Part shown: positions 1 to 8,669 of the stretch, in pieces
How the letters are laid out: the number at the start of each line of letters is the position of its first letter
Numbering within the stretch: the first letter of the stretch is position 1
Assembly (NCBI GenBank): GCA_942493055.1
Contig: OW818680.1
Span: 4,898,001 to 4,962,000, forward strand
Length of the DNA: 64,000 bases
Direction: 5' to 3'
Source: CAIZQW01 sp942493055
GTDB taxonomy: Bacteria; Verrucomicrobiota; Kiritimatiellia; RFP12; UBA1067
Program-made: the position numbers and the translations under genes
Notes under the pieces: model-generated
Seen by the model: only the letters and a program-made list of their open reading frames with translations
The model's database searches: none
What the model was told of the DNA's origin: nothing

Positions 1-8
1 TATCTCTC

Positions 9-1718
9 ATGTTAAACAATCGCACAGCCTGGTTTCTCTTTGTGCTCCTTGCAAGTCTGCTGGGGGTTCTGCTGTTGTGGCCGCTGGTCAACGTGGTGAG
101 TGGCGGTTTTTATGTGAATGGACGCTGGACCTTTGCATACTTACTGGAGGTCTTCCGTAATCCGGTCTACGCGGAGGGCTTGCTGAACAGTTTCTTCCTT
201 GCGCTGGGCTCTACGACGTTGGCAGCTTCTTTTGCCATCCCGCTCGCCTGGCTCTCCTATCGCTATGCCTTTGCGGGACAGAAGGCGCTGACCGCCTTGA
301 TCTTGGTCCCCTTGGTGTTGCCGCCGTTTGTCGGCGCGATCGGGCTGATGCAAATTCTCGGCCCGTATGGGGCCTTGAATGCCTTGCTGGGGTGCGGGCC
401 AGTTGACTGGCTGGGGCAGTCGCGTGCCGGGGGTGTGATTGTTTTGCAGGCACTGGCCTTCTATCCGATCATCTATCTGAATGTTGCTGCTGCGCTTGCC
501 AATATTGACCCGGCGATGCACGAAGCCGCACAGAACCTCGGAGGCAATTCATGGACGACCTTCAGGCGCATCACCCTGCCGTTGCTGGTGCCCGGGCTAT
601 TCGCAGGATGTACGTTGGTCTTCATCGCCTGCTTCACGGAACTGGGGACGCCGCTGATGCTCGGGTACACACGCTGTGCAGCCGTCCAGATTTATGACGA
701 GTTGAAGGAGATCAGCGGAAGCCCGTTCCCGTATGCCCTTGTGACCGTGGTGCTGATCTGCAGTGTCACCCTGTACAGCATGAGTCATCTCGTGTTTGGC
801 GGCAAGACCTATACCATGCAGTCGAAAGCCGCGCCGCTCTATCAGCAGCGGCGACTCGGCGGCTGGGGCAATGGGCTCGTCATCATCCCCTTTATTGTGG
901 TCGCGTTGCTGGCTGTGCTGCCCCATGTGGGTGTGATCCTGACCAGCCTTTCGGTGCCGGGCTCCTGGTGCAAGACCCTGCTCCCCGAGCAATGGACCGT
1001 CTCGAATTATGCGGAGGCGCTGGGTCATGATATGACCTTGAATGCGATCAGGAACAGTCTCGTTTTTTCATCCCTGGCTGTTCTTTTCAACATGGGGGTG
1101 GGGGTGGCGGTGGCATGGGTGGTGGTGCGCTCCCGCCTTCGCGTCAAGGGGCTGCTGGATGCCATGGCCATGATTCCGCTGGCTGTGCCGGGATTGGTGA
1201 TGGCGTTCGGCTTCATCTCAGTCAGCGGCGCACTATCATCAGGCGCCTGGGCAAGGGCCAATCCGGGCTGGGCTGCGCTTGTCGATGTCCGCGTCAATCC
1301 GACGCTCTTTCTCGTCATCGCGTATGCGATCCGTCGTCTGCCCTACATGGTGCGTGCCGCCGTGGCAGGGTTGCAGCAGACCTCGGTTACGCTGGAGGAG
1401 GCGGCATTGAATCTGGGGGCCTCGCCGTTGTGCGCCTTGCGGCGCGTGACCCTGCCCCTCATTGCCGCGAACGTGATTGCAGGCGCGTTGCTCGTCTTTG
1501 CCTTCAGCATGCTGGAAGTATCAGACAGCGTGATGCTCGCCCAGAAGATCGAGTACTATCCGATCACCAAGACGATTTTTGAACTCTTCCAGTTGATGGG
1601 GATCGGCCATTACCTGGCTGCGGCCCTTGGCGTCTGGGCCATGGTTTTTCTCTCCGTCACCATCATCGGCAGCAGTGTGCTGCTGGGCAAGAAAATGGGA
1701 GTACTTTTTAAAGGGTAA
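9..1718 (+). CDS. ABC transporter permease, fused two-domain type (FbpB/ThiP-like)
   Basis: Inner-membrane permease of a binding-protein-dependent importer, most like iron(III) or thiamine-type systems in which two permease domains are fused in one chain. The 569 residues are strongly hydrophobic with about 12 predicted membrane segments. Two EAA loops that contact the ATPase are visible: EAAQNLGGNSWTTFRRITLP near residue 175 and EEAALNLGASPLCALRRVTL near residue 460, one per half. The start lies only 8 bases into the window, so the binding protein and ATPase genes, if present, are upstream and unseen. Substrate cannot be told from the sequence. The family call is firm; iron specificity is inference. 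Confidence 0.85.
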   Translation: MLNNRTAWFLFVLLASLLGVLLLWPLVNVVSGGFYVNGRWTFAYLLEVFRNPVYAEGLLNSFFLALGSTTLAASFAIPLAWLSYRYAFAGQKALTALILVPLVLPPFVGAIGLMQILGPYGALNALLGCGPVDWLGQSRAGGVIVLQALAFYPIIYLNVAAALANIDPAMHEAAQNLGGNSWTTFRRITLPLLVPGLFAGCTLVFIACFTELGTPLMLGYTRCAAVQIYDELKEISGSPFPYALVTVVLICSVTLYSMSHLVFGGKTYTMQSKAAPLYQQRRLGGWGNGLVIIPFIVVALLAVLPHVGVILTSLSVPGSWCKTLLPEQWTVSNYAEALGHDMTLNAIRNSLVFSSLAVLFNMGVGVAVAWVVVRSRLRVKGLLDAMAMIPLAVPGLVMAFGFISVSGALSSGAWARANPGWAALVDVRVNPTLFLVIAYAIRRLPYMVRAAVAGLQQTSVTLEEAALNLGASPLCALRRVTLPLIAANVIAGALLVFAFSMLEVSDSVMLAQKIEYYPITKTIFELFQLMGIGHYLAAALGVWAMVFLSVTIIGSSVLLGKKMGVLFKG

Positions 1719-1732
1719 CTGGGGCAACAAAT

Positions 1733-1762
1733 ATATTTTGTGATTTTTGTGGATTTTGTGGT
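1733..1762. repeat. Short period-9 tandem tract
   Basis: The heptamer TTTTGTG begins at 1736, 1745 and 1754, an exact 9-bp period, in the gap between the permease and alr. It resembles in style the other 8-9-bp period tracts listed elsewhere in the window, although the motif differs. Function is unknown. Confidence 0.6.
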
Positions 1763-1782
1763 TCCGAAGCACAATAATCTTC

Positions 1783-2913
1783 ATGTTTATGACTACGATA
1801 CCTCGACGTGTTTGGTTAGAGATAGATCTCGGTAAGTTGATTTCGAATTACCGTAAGATTCGCATGGCGGTCGCGCCAGCGCAGGTGCTGGCTGTGCTGA
1901 AGGCCAACGCCTACGGCCTTGGCATGTTGCCCATTGCGCAGGCCCTCTCAGATGCGGGGGTTGATTCTTTTGGCGTGGCGGAACCGCATGAAGCCGCGCA
2001 ACTGCTACCCCTCAAGAAGCGCATTCAAGTGTTGAGCAGCATCCTGCCAGAGGAAATTCCGCCCATGATTGAGGCTGGCGTGATTCTGCCCGTGACGGAT
2101 GCAGCGTCAGCCCAGCGTATCAGCGCTGAAGCCCTGAAGCAGGGGAAACGTGCAACAGTGCATTTCAAGATTGATACAGGCATGGGCCGGCTGGGCATTC
2201 TTCTCAGCGAAGCAGAGGCGGTCATCCAATCCGTCTATAGCCTGCCGGGACTCCATTGCGAAGGCATCTTCTCTCACTTCCCCTCGGCGTACGATACGCG
2301 GTCTGATTTGACGCAACGCCAGGTCCAGAGCTTTTGCGCCTTGCTGGACGCGCTGGCGCGTAAGGGCATGACCTTTCAAAAACGGCACATTGCGAACAGC
2401 GACGCCATTAACAATTTTGCCTGTGCTTATCAAGAGCCCTTCAATGTGATCCGCACGGGCATCAATTTACATGGATCATTTGATACGGCGGGCCATCGGG
2501 CGTTGCACCTGGATCCGATTTTGACGCTCAAGACGCGCCTGACAGCCATTCGTAATCTGCCGGCTGGAACAGGCATCGGATATGGGCATACGTACATCCT
2601 GAAAAAGGATATGCGGGTCGGGGTGATCTCCGCAGGTTATGCCGACGGACTCCCGCTGGCGCTCTCCAACAAGGGGTACATGCTGATCAGGGGCGTGCCG
2701 TGTGCTGTGCTGGGACGCATCTCCATGGACTATACCGTGGTCTCCCTGGAGCATCTCGAGGCAGCAGAGATTGGAGACGACGTCATTTGTCTGGGTGGCG
2801 AGGGCGAACATGCGATCGCGGTTGAAGCGTGGGCCCGCATCAAAGGGACCCATCCCTATGAAATCATCTGTTCTTTTGGCAACCGTGTTGAACGACGCTA
2901 TCACAACGCATGA
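1783..2913 (+). CDS. alr: Alanine racemase
   Basis: PLP enzyme that interconverts L- and D-alanine in the cytoplasm, supplying D-Ala for peptidoglycan. The PLP lysine is in AVLKANAYG (about residue 40) and the second catalytic base is the tyrosine of GIGYGHTY (about residue 266), with GRISMDYT following; both are at the expected places for a roughly 376-residue family member. The ATG at 1783 is chosen because the conserved N-terminus VWLEIDLGKL follows closely; 1789 is an alternative and a TTG at 1747 would add an atypical extension. No Shine-Dalgarno is seen. A weak TTGTGG-17-CACAAT promoter would put transcription start at this ATG. The stop overlaps the next gene by 4 bases. Confidence 0.93.
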   Translation: MFMTTIPRRVWLEIDLGKLISNYRKIRMAVAPAQVLAVLKANAYGLGMLPIAQALSDAGVDSFGVAEPHEAAQLLPLKKRIQVLSSILPEEIPPMIEAGVILPVTDAASAQRISAEALKQGKRATVHFKIDTGMGRLGILLSEAEAVIQSVYSLPGLHCEGIFSHFPSAYDTRSDLTQRQVQSFCALLDALARKGMTFQKRHIANSDAINNFACAYQEPFNVIRTGINLHGSFDTAGHRALHLDPILTLKTRLTAIRNLPAGTGIGYGHTYILKKDMRVGVISAGYADGLPLALSNKGYMLIRGVPCAVLGRISMDYTVVSLEHLEAAEIGDDVICLGGEGEHAIAVEAWARIKGTHPYEIICSFGNRVERRYHNA

Positions 2914-3836
2914 ACTTGACACCCTATACGACCACATTAACCGATGCTGCAAAGCGTCGCAACATCCGGGTCAAGATGATCAATCCTGATCCGGACCTGC
3001 CCATCTTTGATCTTTCAAAAGATGGCAAGACCATCCGCTGTTTCAATGCGCTCACAGACCTTGTGGGCGCGGCGACGTTCCACCTGGTCAATAACAAGCG
3101 CGCCTGTCATGCCTGGCTGACAGCTCAGCGGATCCCTGTACCTGCCCAGCTGGCCTATTGCGATGCGAATCATGAAGCGGCAATCGCCTTTCTTCAACGT
3201 TATGCACCCATCGTCGTGAAACCCTGCATGCAATGGGGCGGACGCGGCGTCTCCATGGGGGTGCGTACCCCGGATGAACTGCAAGCAGCCGTCCGCTTTG
3301 CCCGCACCTACGAAGCGGATGTGATCCTTGAAGAGACTGTCCCTGGAGATGATTTGCGTGTGATTCTCGCAGGCGGCAAACTGGCTGCGGCGATCCGCCG
3401 CAGGCCTGCTGCTGTGGTGGGAGACGGGAAGCACACCCTCCGTCAGCTCATCCTGCGACAAAATGCGGAGCGCCGGAAGAACGATCCGAGCAATCAGATC
3501 CCCTGGAATGCGGAGACGCGGCGCAACCTTGTTGAACTCAAGCGGAGTCCGGACGACGTTCCGAAGCTTGGCGAGCGTGTGCGTGTACGCCTGACCAACA
3601 ACTACCACACAGGGGGCACGGTCGAGGTGGTGACCGAGCAGGTTCCTCGGCGCGCGCTCGCCCTTGCAGAGCGTATTGCCAAGGCCTTGGCTGTTCCGTT
3701 GGTCGGCGTGGATTTCCTGATTGATCCGGCCACGAAGCGCATGATTGTCATCGAGGTCAGTCCGGATTTGGCCATCTCGCCGCCGGAGGGTGAAGTGGTC
3801 GCAGAACGCTTTTTGGATGTGCTCTTTCCAAAATGA
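2910..3836 (+). CDS. ATP-grasp ligase, cyanophycin synthetase/NgnT-like
   Basis: ATP-dependent carboxylate-amine ligase of the ATP-grasp fold, 308 residues, cytoplasmic. Visible signatures are the ATP-binding strand PIVVKPCMQWGGRGVSMGV (about residues 93-111), EETVPGDDLRVILAGG in the middle, and the magnesium-binding end segment GVDFLIDP...VIEVSPDLAI. The closest families known to me are the C-terminal ligase domains of N-acetylglutaminylglutamine synthetase and GshAB/cyanophycin synthetase; the amino-terminal half of those proteins is missing here. The start codon overlaps the alr stop (ATGA), so the two are translationally coupled, which suggests a substrate related to D-alanine or another amino acid. 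Substrate and product are unknown. Confidence 0.75.
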   Translation: MNLTPYTTTLTDAAKRRNIRVKMINPDPDLPIFDLSKDGKTIRCFNALTDLVGAATFHLVNNKRACHAWLTAQRIPVPAQLAYCDANHEAAIAFLQRYAPIVVKPCMQWGGRGVSMGVRTPDELQAAVRFARTYEADVILEETVPGDDLRVILAGGKLAAAIRRRPAAVVGDGKHTLRQLILRQNAERRKNDPSNQIPWNAETRRNLVELKRSPDDVPKLGERVRVRLTNNYHTGGTVEVVTEQVPRRALALAERIAKALAVPLVGVDFLIDPATKRMIVIEVSPDLAISPPEGEVVAERFLDVLFPK

Positions 3837-3854
3837 GGCAAAAAAATGCGACGA

Positions 3855-3919
3855 TAGAATCGACGGAATCGAGATAATCGATTGAATCGAATCTGTCGAA
3901 TCGTTCGATTCTTTCGAAA
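3855..3919. repeat. Period-9 inverted-arm tract upstream of dnaG
   Basis: AATCGA begins at 3858, 3867, 3876 and 3885, exactly 9 bp apart. It is followed by TCGAAT, TCGATT and TCGAAA at 3896, 3905 and 3914, again 9 bp apart. The second set is the approximate complement of the first, so the tract can fold back on itself. It lies in the 220-bp gap before dnaG. No protein is encoded. Confidence 0.65.
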
Positions 3920-4016
3920 CCCTGACAAAGCAGTGTTTGTTTTTGCGCTAAAACTAGGCATTTCTCTGATAAGTGACAAATAGCGCACCTGTTCAGCGAA
4001 TGTTAATAACTCCCGC

Positions 4017-4045
4017 TTCTCATCGGGGACTGATTGTGCTTTAAT
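4017..4045 (+). promoter_or_regulatory. Possible extended -10 promoter of dnaG
   Basis: An extended -10 element TGCTTTAAT (hexamer TTTAAT at 4040-4045) lies 17 bp after a weak -35 hexamer TTCTCA at 4017-4022. Transcription would begin about 5 nt before the dnaG ATG, so the leader would be almost absent. Only the -10 resembles consensus. Confidence 0.4.
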
Positions 4046-4056
4046 GGGATCACCTT

Positions 4057-6168
4057 ATGCCAAGATATACCGAGTCAGTTTTAGATGAAATCCGTGCGCG
4101 GGTCGACATTGTCGACTTGATCGGTTCACGTGTCACGTTAAAACGCGCCGGAGGCACGTATAAGGGCTGCTGTCCGTTCCACAAGGAGAAGACCCCCTCG
4201 TTCAATGTCAATCCGAACAAGCAGTTCTACAAGTGCTTTGGCTGTGGCGAGGCTGGCGACATCTTTACCTTTGTGATGAAGATGGAGGGGTTGCAGTTCA
4301 TGGATGCGGTCCAGCAGCTTGCGGACAAGGCAGGGGTGGTGCTCAAGCAGGAGGTGGATCCCCATGCGCAGTCGCGCAGTGTACTCTACTCCATCCATGC
4401 GGAGCTGGCCCTCTTTTATCAGCGCTGCCTGACAGAGACCAAGCAGGCGGACGCTGCTCGCAAGTATCTGGCTTCTCGGTCGCTTCCGGAAGAGGTTGTC
4501 AAGAGCTTCTTCATTGGCTATGCGCCGGCTATACCACGGGACGCGATTCTGCAGTGGGCAAAAAAGCATGAGTTCACGCCGCAGCAATTGGTGGATGCCG
4601 GCATCTTGGTCCCGCCGCAGAACCCGGAGAGAGATCCGAACGACTTTTTCCATCGCTTTGCGGGCCGGCTCATGTTCCCGATTTGTGACCGGCAGGGGCG
4701 AGTCGTGGCCTTCAGCGGACGCGTCCTGGATCCGAAGTCGCATCCAGCCAAATACGTGAACAGCCCTGAGACGGATATTTTCAAGAAAAGCCACATTCTC
4801 TATGCGCTCGACAAGGCCGCAGGAAAAATTGTGAAGCACCCTCGGCGCGAGGCGATTATTTGCGAGGGGCAGATTGATGTGATCCGCTGTCATGCCTGCG
4901 GCTTTGAGACGGCTGTGGCTTCGCAAGGCACTGCCTTTACAGCCGAGCATGTGGCTCTTTTGAAGAAGCATGCCGACAGCGTGGTGCTGGTGTTTGACGG
5001 CGATGCAGCCGGCAAAAAGGCTGCACTGCGTACAGGCGCGCTCTTCATTGCCGCTGAAATCCCTGTGCGTGTCGTGCGCCTGCCCAAGGGCGAAGACCCG
5101 GACTCTTTCCTGCGCAACCAAGGTGCCGCAGCTTTTCGCGAGGCGCTGGAACAGGCCATCTCCATCACCGCGTTCCAAGTGGATACCCTGCGCGAGGCGG
5201 AAGAGCATCCCGACAGCATTGACGCGGTAAACCGTATTTCGCGTGGGGTGATTGAAATGCTGGCGGTCTGTCCGAGTGCTGTCCAGCGTTCGCACCTCCT
5301 TGAAGAGGCCTCCGGCTTGTTGCACTTCCCCCTGAGCGCGTTTGAAGAGGATTTTGAACGGTACCGTGAGCAAGCGCGCCAAAAGGCGGAGTATGTCGCG
5401 CGCTTCAAGGCGAATGACGAGAAGCCCCGTGCCCAGGAAGAGCCTGCGGAGGGCGGGTCAGGGAGTGAGGAGCGTCCGCCGGACGGCGATGGCGAATATG
5501 TCCCGGGGGACGCGTATTCGGTTGATGTGGGCGAGTGGGATGTGCCGCCCCCGCCGGAGCCGCCCTCGAAAACGGAATATGAGCTGTGCGAGTTTCTCAT
5601 GGAGCACGAACACGACAAGGACGTTCTGCGCTTGGTCAGCACCTATTTGCCGCTTGATATTCTTCGCCACGCCTTTACCCGCACGGTTGTGGGTGCGGTC
5701 CTGGAGCAGTGGCATTCGGGCAGTGACAAGGTGGCTGAGCTGGGGCAGCTGATGAGTCCGGAGTGGAGAGATTTGCTGGGCAGTATCATTGCCAACAAGC
5801 AGAAGATGCTCAGCGCGCGCGAAGCCACCTCCCTGGATGCGGCAAAGGATTTGCTGCGCCGGATATGGATCGATATGTGTCAACGGACACGCGACAATCT
5901 GGATGCGCATGCAAAGGAGAGCGACGAGCCCCGCCTCTTGCTGTCGTGCCGCATCGTCCGTCTTCGCACGGATCCGTGGGAGCGGGCGTGCGAATACATG
6001 TCGATCGATTCCTCGAGAAATCCGCTTATGCCGTCGGCGCGCCAGAGGGTTGACCCTGCGTCGGCTGGGGGGCCAACTTCCGTACATGAAGCGGATACCG
6101 CATACGAAGTTCCTGATTCAGGAGGATTTCAACCCAGTGAACTCCCTCCTGATGAAATGCCAGATTGA
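4057..6168 (+). CDS. dnaG: DNA primase
   Basis: Synthesises RNA primers for replication and binds the replicative helicase DnaB. The N-terminal CHC2 zinc ribbon is clear: Cys and His in CCPFHKEKTPSF and the CFGCGEAGD pair (residues about 38-66). The catalytic core follows, with EGQIDVI and the TOPRIM acidic motif VVLVFDGDAAGKKAA (about residues 270-325). An acidic, Pro/Gly/Glu-rich linker (about 450-505) precedes a C-terminal helicase-binding region. At 703 residues it is slightly long for the family. The last ~48 codons overlap the opposite-strand DUF6941 gene and look low in complexity, so the extreme C-terminus is probably not conserved. Confidence 0.95.
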   Translation: MPRYTESVLDEIRARVDIVDLIGSRVTLKRAGGTYKGCCPFHKEKTPSFNVNPNKQFYKCFGCGEAGDIFTFVMKMEGLQFMDAVQQLADKAGVVLKQEVDPHAQSRSVLYSIHAELALFYQRCLTETKQADAARKYLASRSLPEEVVKSFFIGYAPAIPRDAILQWAKKHEFTPQQLVDAGILVPPQNPERDPNDFFHRFAGRLMFPICDRQGRVVAFSGRVLDPKSHPAKYVNSPETDIFKKSHILYALDKAAGKIVKHPRREAIICEGQIDVIRCHACGFETAVASQGTAFTAEHVALLKKHADSVVLVFDGDAAGKKAALRTGALFIAAEIPVRVVRLPKGEDPDSFLRNQGAAAFREALEQAISITAFQVDTLREAEEHPDSIDAVNRISRGVIEMLAVCPSAVQRSHLLEEASGLLHFPLSAFEEDFERYREQARQKAEYVARFKANDEKPRAQEEPAEGGSGSEERPPDGDGEYVPGDAYSVDVGEWDVPPPPEPPSKTEYELCEFLMEHEHDKDVLRLVSTYLPLDILRHAFTRTVVGAVLEQWHSGSDKVAELGQLMSPEWRDLLGSIIANKQKMLSAREATSLDAAKDLLRRIWIDMCQRTRDNLDAHAKESDEPRLLLSCRIVRLRTDPWERACEYMSIDSSRNPLMPSARQRVDPASAGGPTSVHEADTAYEVPDSGGFQPSELPPDEMPD

Positions 6169-6451
6169 TAAAGACCTCGACGGTCGTGGCAATCTGCTGT
6201 TCATTCGAGAGTTTAATCGGGACTGGCTGCCCTTCCGCGACAACCGTCATCCCGTCCGGCGCCATGATACGCGACTTCTGTGTGAATTCCCCGCCGCCCA
6301 TGCACCAGCGGTTCATAATGCACAGGCGCGGGCAGATGGGCTGATTGGCAGGGTGTGCCAAGCCGTCGAAGATGCCGATCAGCATGAATTTGCCGTTTCG
6401 TTCCTGACGGACATCGTCGCAGAGCAGGCTGGATTGGAGGTCTGGGATCAT
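6026..6451 (-). CDS. DUF6941 family protein
   Basis: Small protein of 141 residues with no assigned function. The opening MIPDLQSSLLCDDVRQE, the central IFDGLAHPANQPICPRLCIM and the later VEILLNQELRMRYPL match my memory of the DUF6941 family, which begins with a short strand and a conserved 'CD' pair. It starts 8 bases after the stop of the zinc dehydrogenase on the same strand, so the two probably form an operon. Its tail (from about residue 122, Pro/Gln/Gly-rich) runs into dnaG, giving a 143-bp convergent overlap. A start at the ATG at 6451 fits the family N-terminus. The family call comes from recognition only and has not been searched. Confidence 0.65.
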   Translation of the reverse strand: MIPDLQSSLLCDDVRQERNGKFMLIGIFDGLAHPANQPICPRLCIMNRWCMGGGEFTQKSRIMAPDGMTVVAEGQPVPIKLSNEQQIATTVEVFINLAFHQEGVHWVEILLNQELRMRYPLHVRKLAPQPTQGQPSGAPTA

Positions 6452-6459
6452 AAAGCCCT

Positions 6460-7746
6460 TTAAAGTTGTGAGTCTTGTTCAAGACGGGGGGCATTTTTGA
6501 GGACGTAATGCTCGGCTTCTGTGCACCAGAGGCCATTGTTGCGTGCGCAGATCTCCGCGAGCGCCTTGAAATAGGGGTCGCTTTCACCCAGCTTTTCAAA
6601 GTCAGTAATCGCGGTCATGGGCATGGAGACATGCGTGTAAACCAGACGCTTACCGCCCGGGATCTTGGTCAGGGTCTTCGTGGTTTCAGCGACCGAGTCG
6701 ATACCGCCGACATGCGTGATCATCACGGAGGGCGTGATGAGGCCTTGGGCGGCATAATTCATGGAATCCTGAAGATCCTGCGTGTTTCCGCCGGAGGAGC
6801 CGACAATGTGATGGCCCATGTAGTGAACATCATAGAAATTCACAGAGGCCTTGAAGTCGGAATGCGCAGGGCCAGCAAAGAAGTTCAAGCACCCGAGGAA
6901 GTCCAGCAAGGCGGAGCCCTGCTCAATGAGCACGGGAACCGGTGCGAAGACCATGACGTCGTTATAGCCGTTACCGCCATTGACCGACTTGATGTGCGCG
7001 ACCGGATCAGCCACGCCCCCGGTGTTGAGGTAGATCAGCTCGACGCCGCATTCCTTGGCATGCTGGACAGGGAAGATCTGCGCAGCGCGGTCCAGGCGGG
7101 TCTGGTCGATATCCGTGATCACCAGGCGCCCGGGACGGTGTTCAGGGCCGTGTATGGCCAGGTCGATGGCACTTAAGCCCATGGGGCCGGCGCCAGCCAA
7201 GATGACCATGGTGCCGCCGTTCTTGATGCCCATGTGATGGACATATTCGCCTGCTTTGAAGTGGTAGCTGCAACGATACGCGCCGACAATGCACGAAACC
7301 GGCTCAGCGATCGAGGACTTATAGTAGGCGTCGCCGTCATACGAGAGCAGGCAGTCGAGTTCCAGGACCTCCTTGGGGATCACGATACGCGTGGCATTGC
7401 CGCCGATCCAGCGGAACGAATACCCGGGGGCGTCATGTTCGCGGCCAGGGATGTTCAGTTGGGGCTGGACACCGTATTTTTGGCCGACTTTGAACTTGTG
7501 CTGCCAATTTTTTCCGACTTTGAGCAGTTTTCCGCAGAATTCGTGGCCGAGAATGATGGGGTTTTCAGCGACATCCTTGGGCACGCGCTTGTGTTTCGCG
7601 CCCTGAATCGTCGCCTTGTAGTCGGACATGCAGATGCTGTTTGTCACGATATCCGCTAAGATTTCGTCGTCCGAAATATCCGGAAGATCGAAACGTTCGA
7701 GCCGAAGATCATTTTCACCGTAAAGTCGTAAAGCTAAAGATTTCAT
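6460..7746 (-). CDS. Zinc-binding dehydrogenase (L-sorbose-1-phosphate reductase-like)
   Basis: Medium-chain alcohol/polyol dehydrogenase of 428 residues, cytoplasmic, NAD(P)-dependent. The catalytic-zinc region is seen as SICMSDYKA (Cys about residue 39) and ILGHEFCGKL (His-Glu near 68), and the Rossmann nucleotide site as VILAGAGPMGLSAID near residue 182. Length and the IPGREHDAPGYSFRWIGG insert resemble L-sorbose-1-phosphate reductase-type members rather than classical ADH. Gene order on this strand (dehydrogenase, then DUF6941) suggests co-transcription. A sugar or sugar-phosphate substrate is likely but not shown; other polyol dehydrogenase roles are possible. Confidence 0.8.
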   Translation of the reverse strand: MKSLALRLYGENDLRLERFDLPDISDDEILADIVTNSICMSDYKATIQGAKHKRVPKDVAENPIILGHEFCGKLLKVGKNWQHKFKVGQKYGVQPQLNIPGREHDAPGYSFRWIGGNATRIVIPKEVLELDCLLSYDGDAYYKSSIAEPVSCIVGAYRCSYHFKAGEYVHHMGIKNGGTMVILAGAGPMGLSAIDLAIHGPEHRPGRLVITDIDQTRLDRAAQIFPVQHAKECGVELIYLNTGGVADPVAHIKSVNGGNGYNDVMVFAPVPVLIEQGSALLDFLGCLNFFAGPAHSDFKASVNFYDVHYMGHHIVGSSGGNTQDLQDSMNYAAQGLITPSVMITHVGGIDSVAETTKTLTKIPGGKRLVYTHVSMPMTAITDFEKLGESDPYFKALAEICARNNGLWCTEAEHYVLKNAPRLEQDSQL

Positions 7747-7844
7747 TTAAATTGCTTTCCATGCTTGTTTTTGTTGAGCCGATTTAGGAAAATGTTACCT
7801 TTTTCAGATGGGGATAGCAAGCGAGGAAATGTAAGGAGATCAAA

Positions 7845-8663
7845 ATGTTTGTGTTGATTGCGAATGGAGTGTTTGGTTGCGTTGTCATGGGAATATTGAT
7901 CGCCACGCAGGCGATGCATTGGGGCTGGGCCATTCTCATTGGCATCCTGTCCTTTGCAGTGGGTCAGGGAGTTGTCGGTTACCTGCTCCAGCGAAAAGTG
8001 AAGCGCGCCATGGAAGAGGTCCAGCTCATCATGCTGGACGGACAGAAGCGGATGCAGCAGAAGGTCAAAATGTGGCAGACCCGTCCGCCCGGGAGCATGA
8101 AGGATGCGCAACTCGAAATAGAACGCGACCAGAAACGGATCGTGGAGCAGACGCTGGAAGCGTCAAAAAAACTGGAACGCTTTACCCGCTGGGTCCCGTT
8201 GATGGGGAAACAGATCGCGACCTTGCGCATCCAGTTGTACTGGTCAGTGAAGAATTTCAAGAAGGTGGATGAGTTGATGCCGCTTGCACTCTTTATGGAG
8301 CCGATGATGATCGGCGTGAAATTGGCGCGCATGTACATGTTGCAGGCGGATATTGCAGAGATCGAGAAGTTTTATAAAAAACAGATGATCAAGGTGCGCT
8401 ACGGGCAGGGGGCTGTACTCTATTCCCTGATGGCGTGGATCTATGTTCAACGAAACGACTTGGACAAGGCCAACAAGGTGTTGATTGAGGCCGCTGAAAA
8501 ACTGGAGAATGATGTGATCAAACGCAACCGCGAACATCTGGCGAATAACCGCGCCAATCAATTCTCTAATACAGGCTTAGGTGATGAATGGTATGGACTC
8601 CATCTGGAGCAGCCTAAGATTAAGCAACAACGTCAGTCAGCCTTTGCTACACGGCACTTCTAA
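7845..8663 (+). CDS. Membrane-anchored helical protein, function unknown
   Basis: I do not recognise a named family. Residues 1-45 form two hydrophobic membrane segments, then about 70 residues of charged coiled-coil-like helix (KVKRAMEEVQLIMLDGQKRM). The remainder (roughly 130-245) looks like TPR-type helical hairpins, for example AVLYSLMAWIYVQRNDLDKA. A strong AAGGAG ribosome binding site lies before the ATG. The gene ends 6 bases before folB and probably heads the long operon to 19541. A scaffolding or membrane-associated interaction role is a guess from the architecture. Confidence 0.7.
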   Translation: MFVLIANGVFGCVVMGILIATQAMHWGWAILIGILSFAVGQGVVGYLLQRKVKRAMEEVQLIMLDGQKRMQQKVKMWQTRPPGSMKDAQLEIERDQKRIVEQTLEASKKLERFTRWVPLMGKQIATLRIQLYWSVKNFKKVDELMPLALFMEPMMIGVKLARMYMLQADIAEIEKFYKKQMIKVRYGQGAVLYSLMAWIYVQRNDLDKANKVLIEAAEKLENDVIKRNREHLANNRANQFSNTGLGDEWYGLHLEQPKIKQQRQSAFATRHF

Positions 8664-8669
8664 AACACA

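Noticed and set aside
4138..5382. A 414-codon open frame antisense to dnaG
   Set aside because: dnaG has clear zinc and TOPRIM motifs over the same bases, and the antisense frame has no start signal or recognisable domain.
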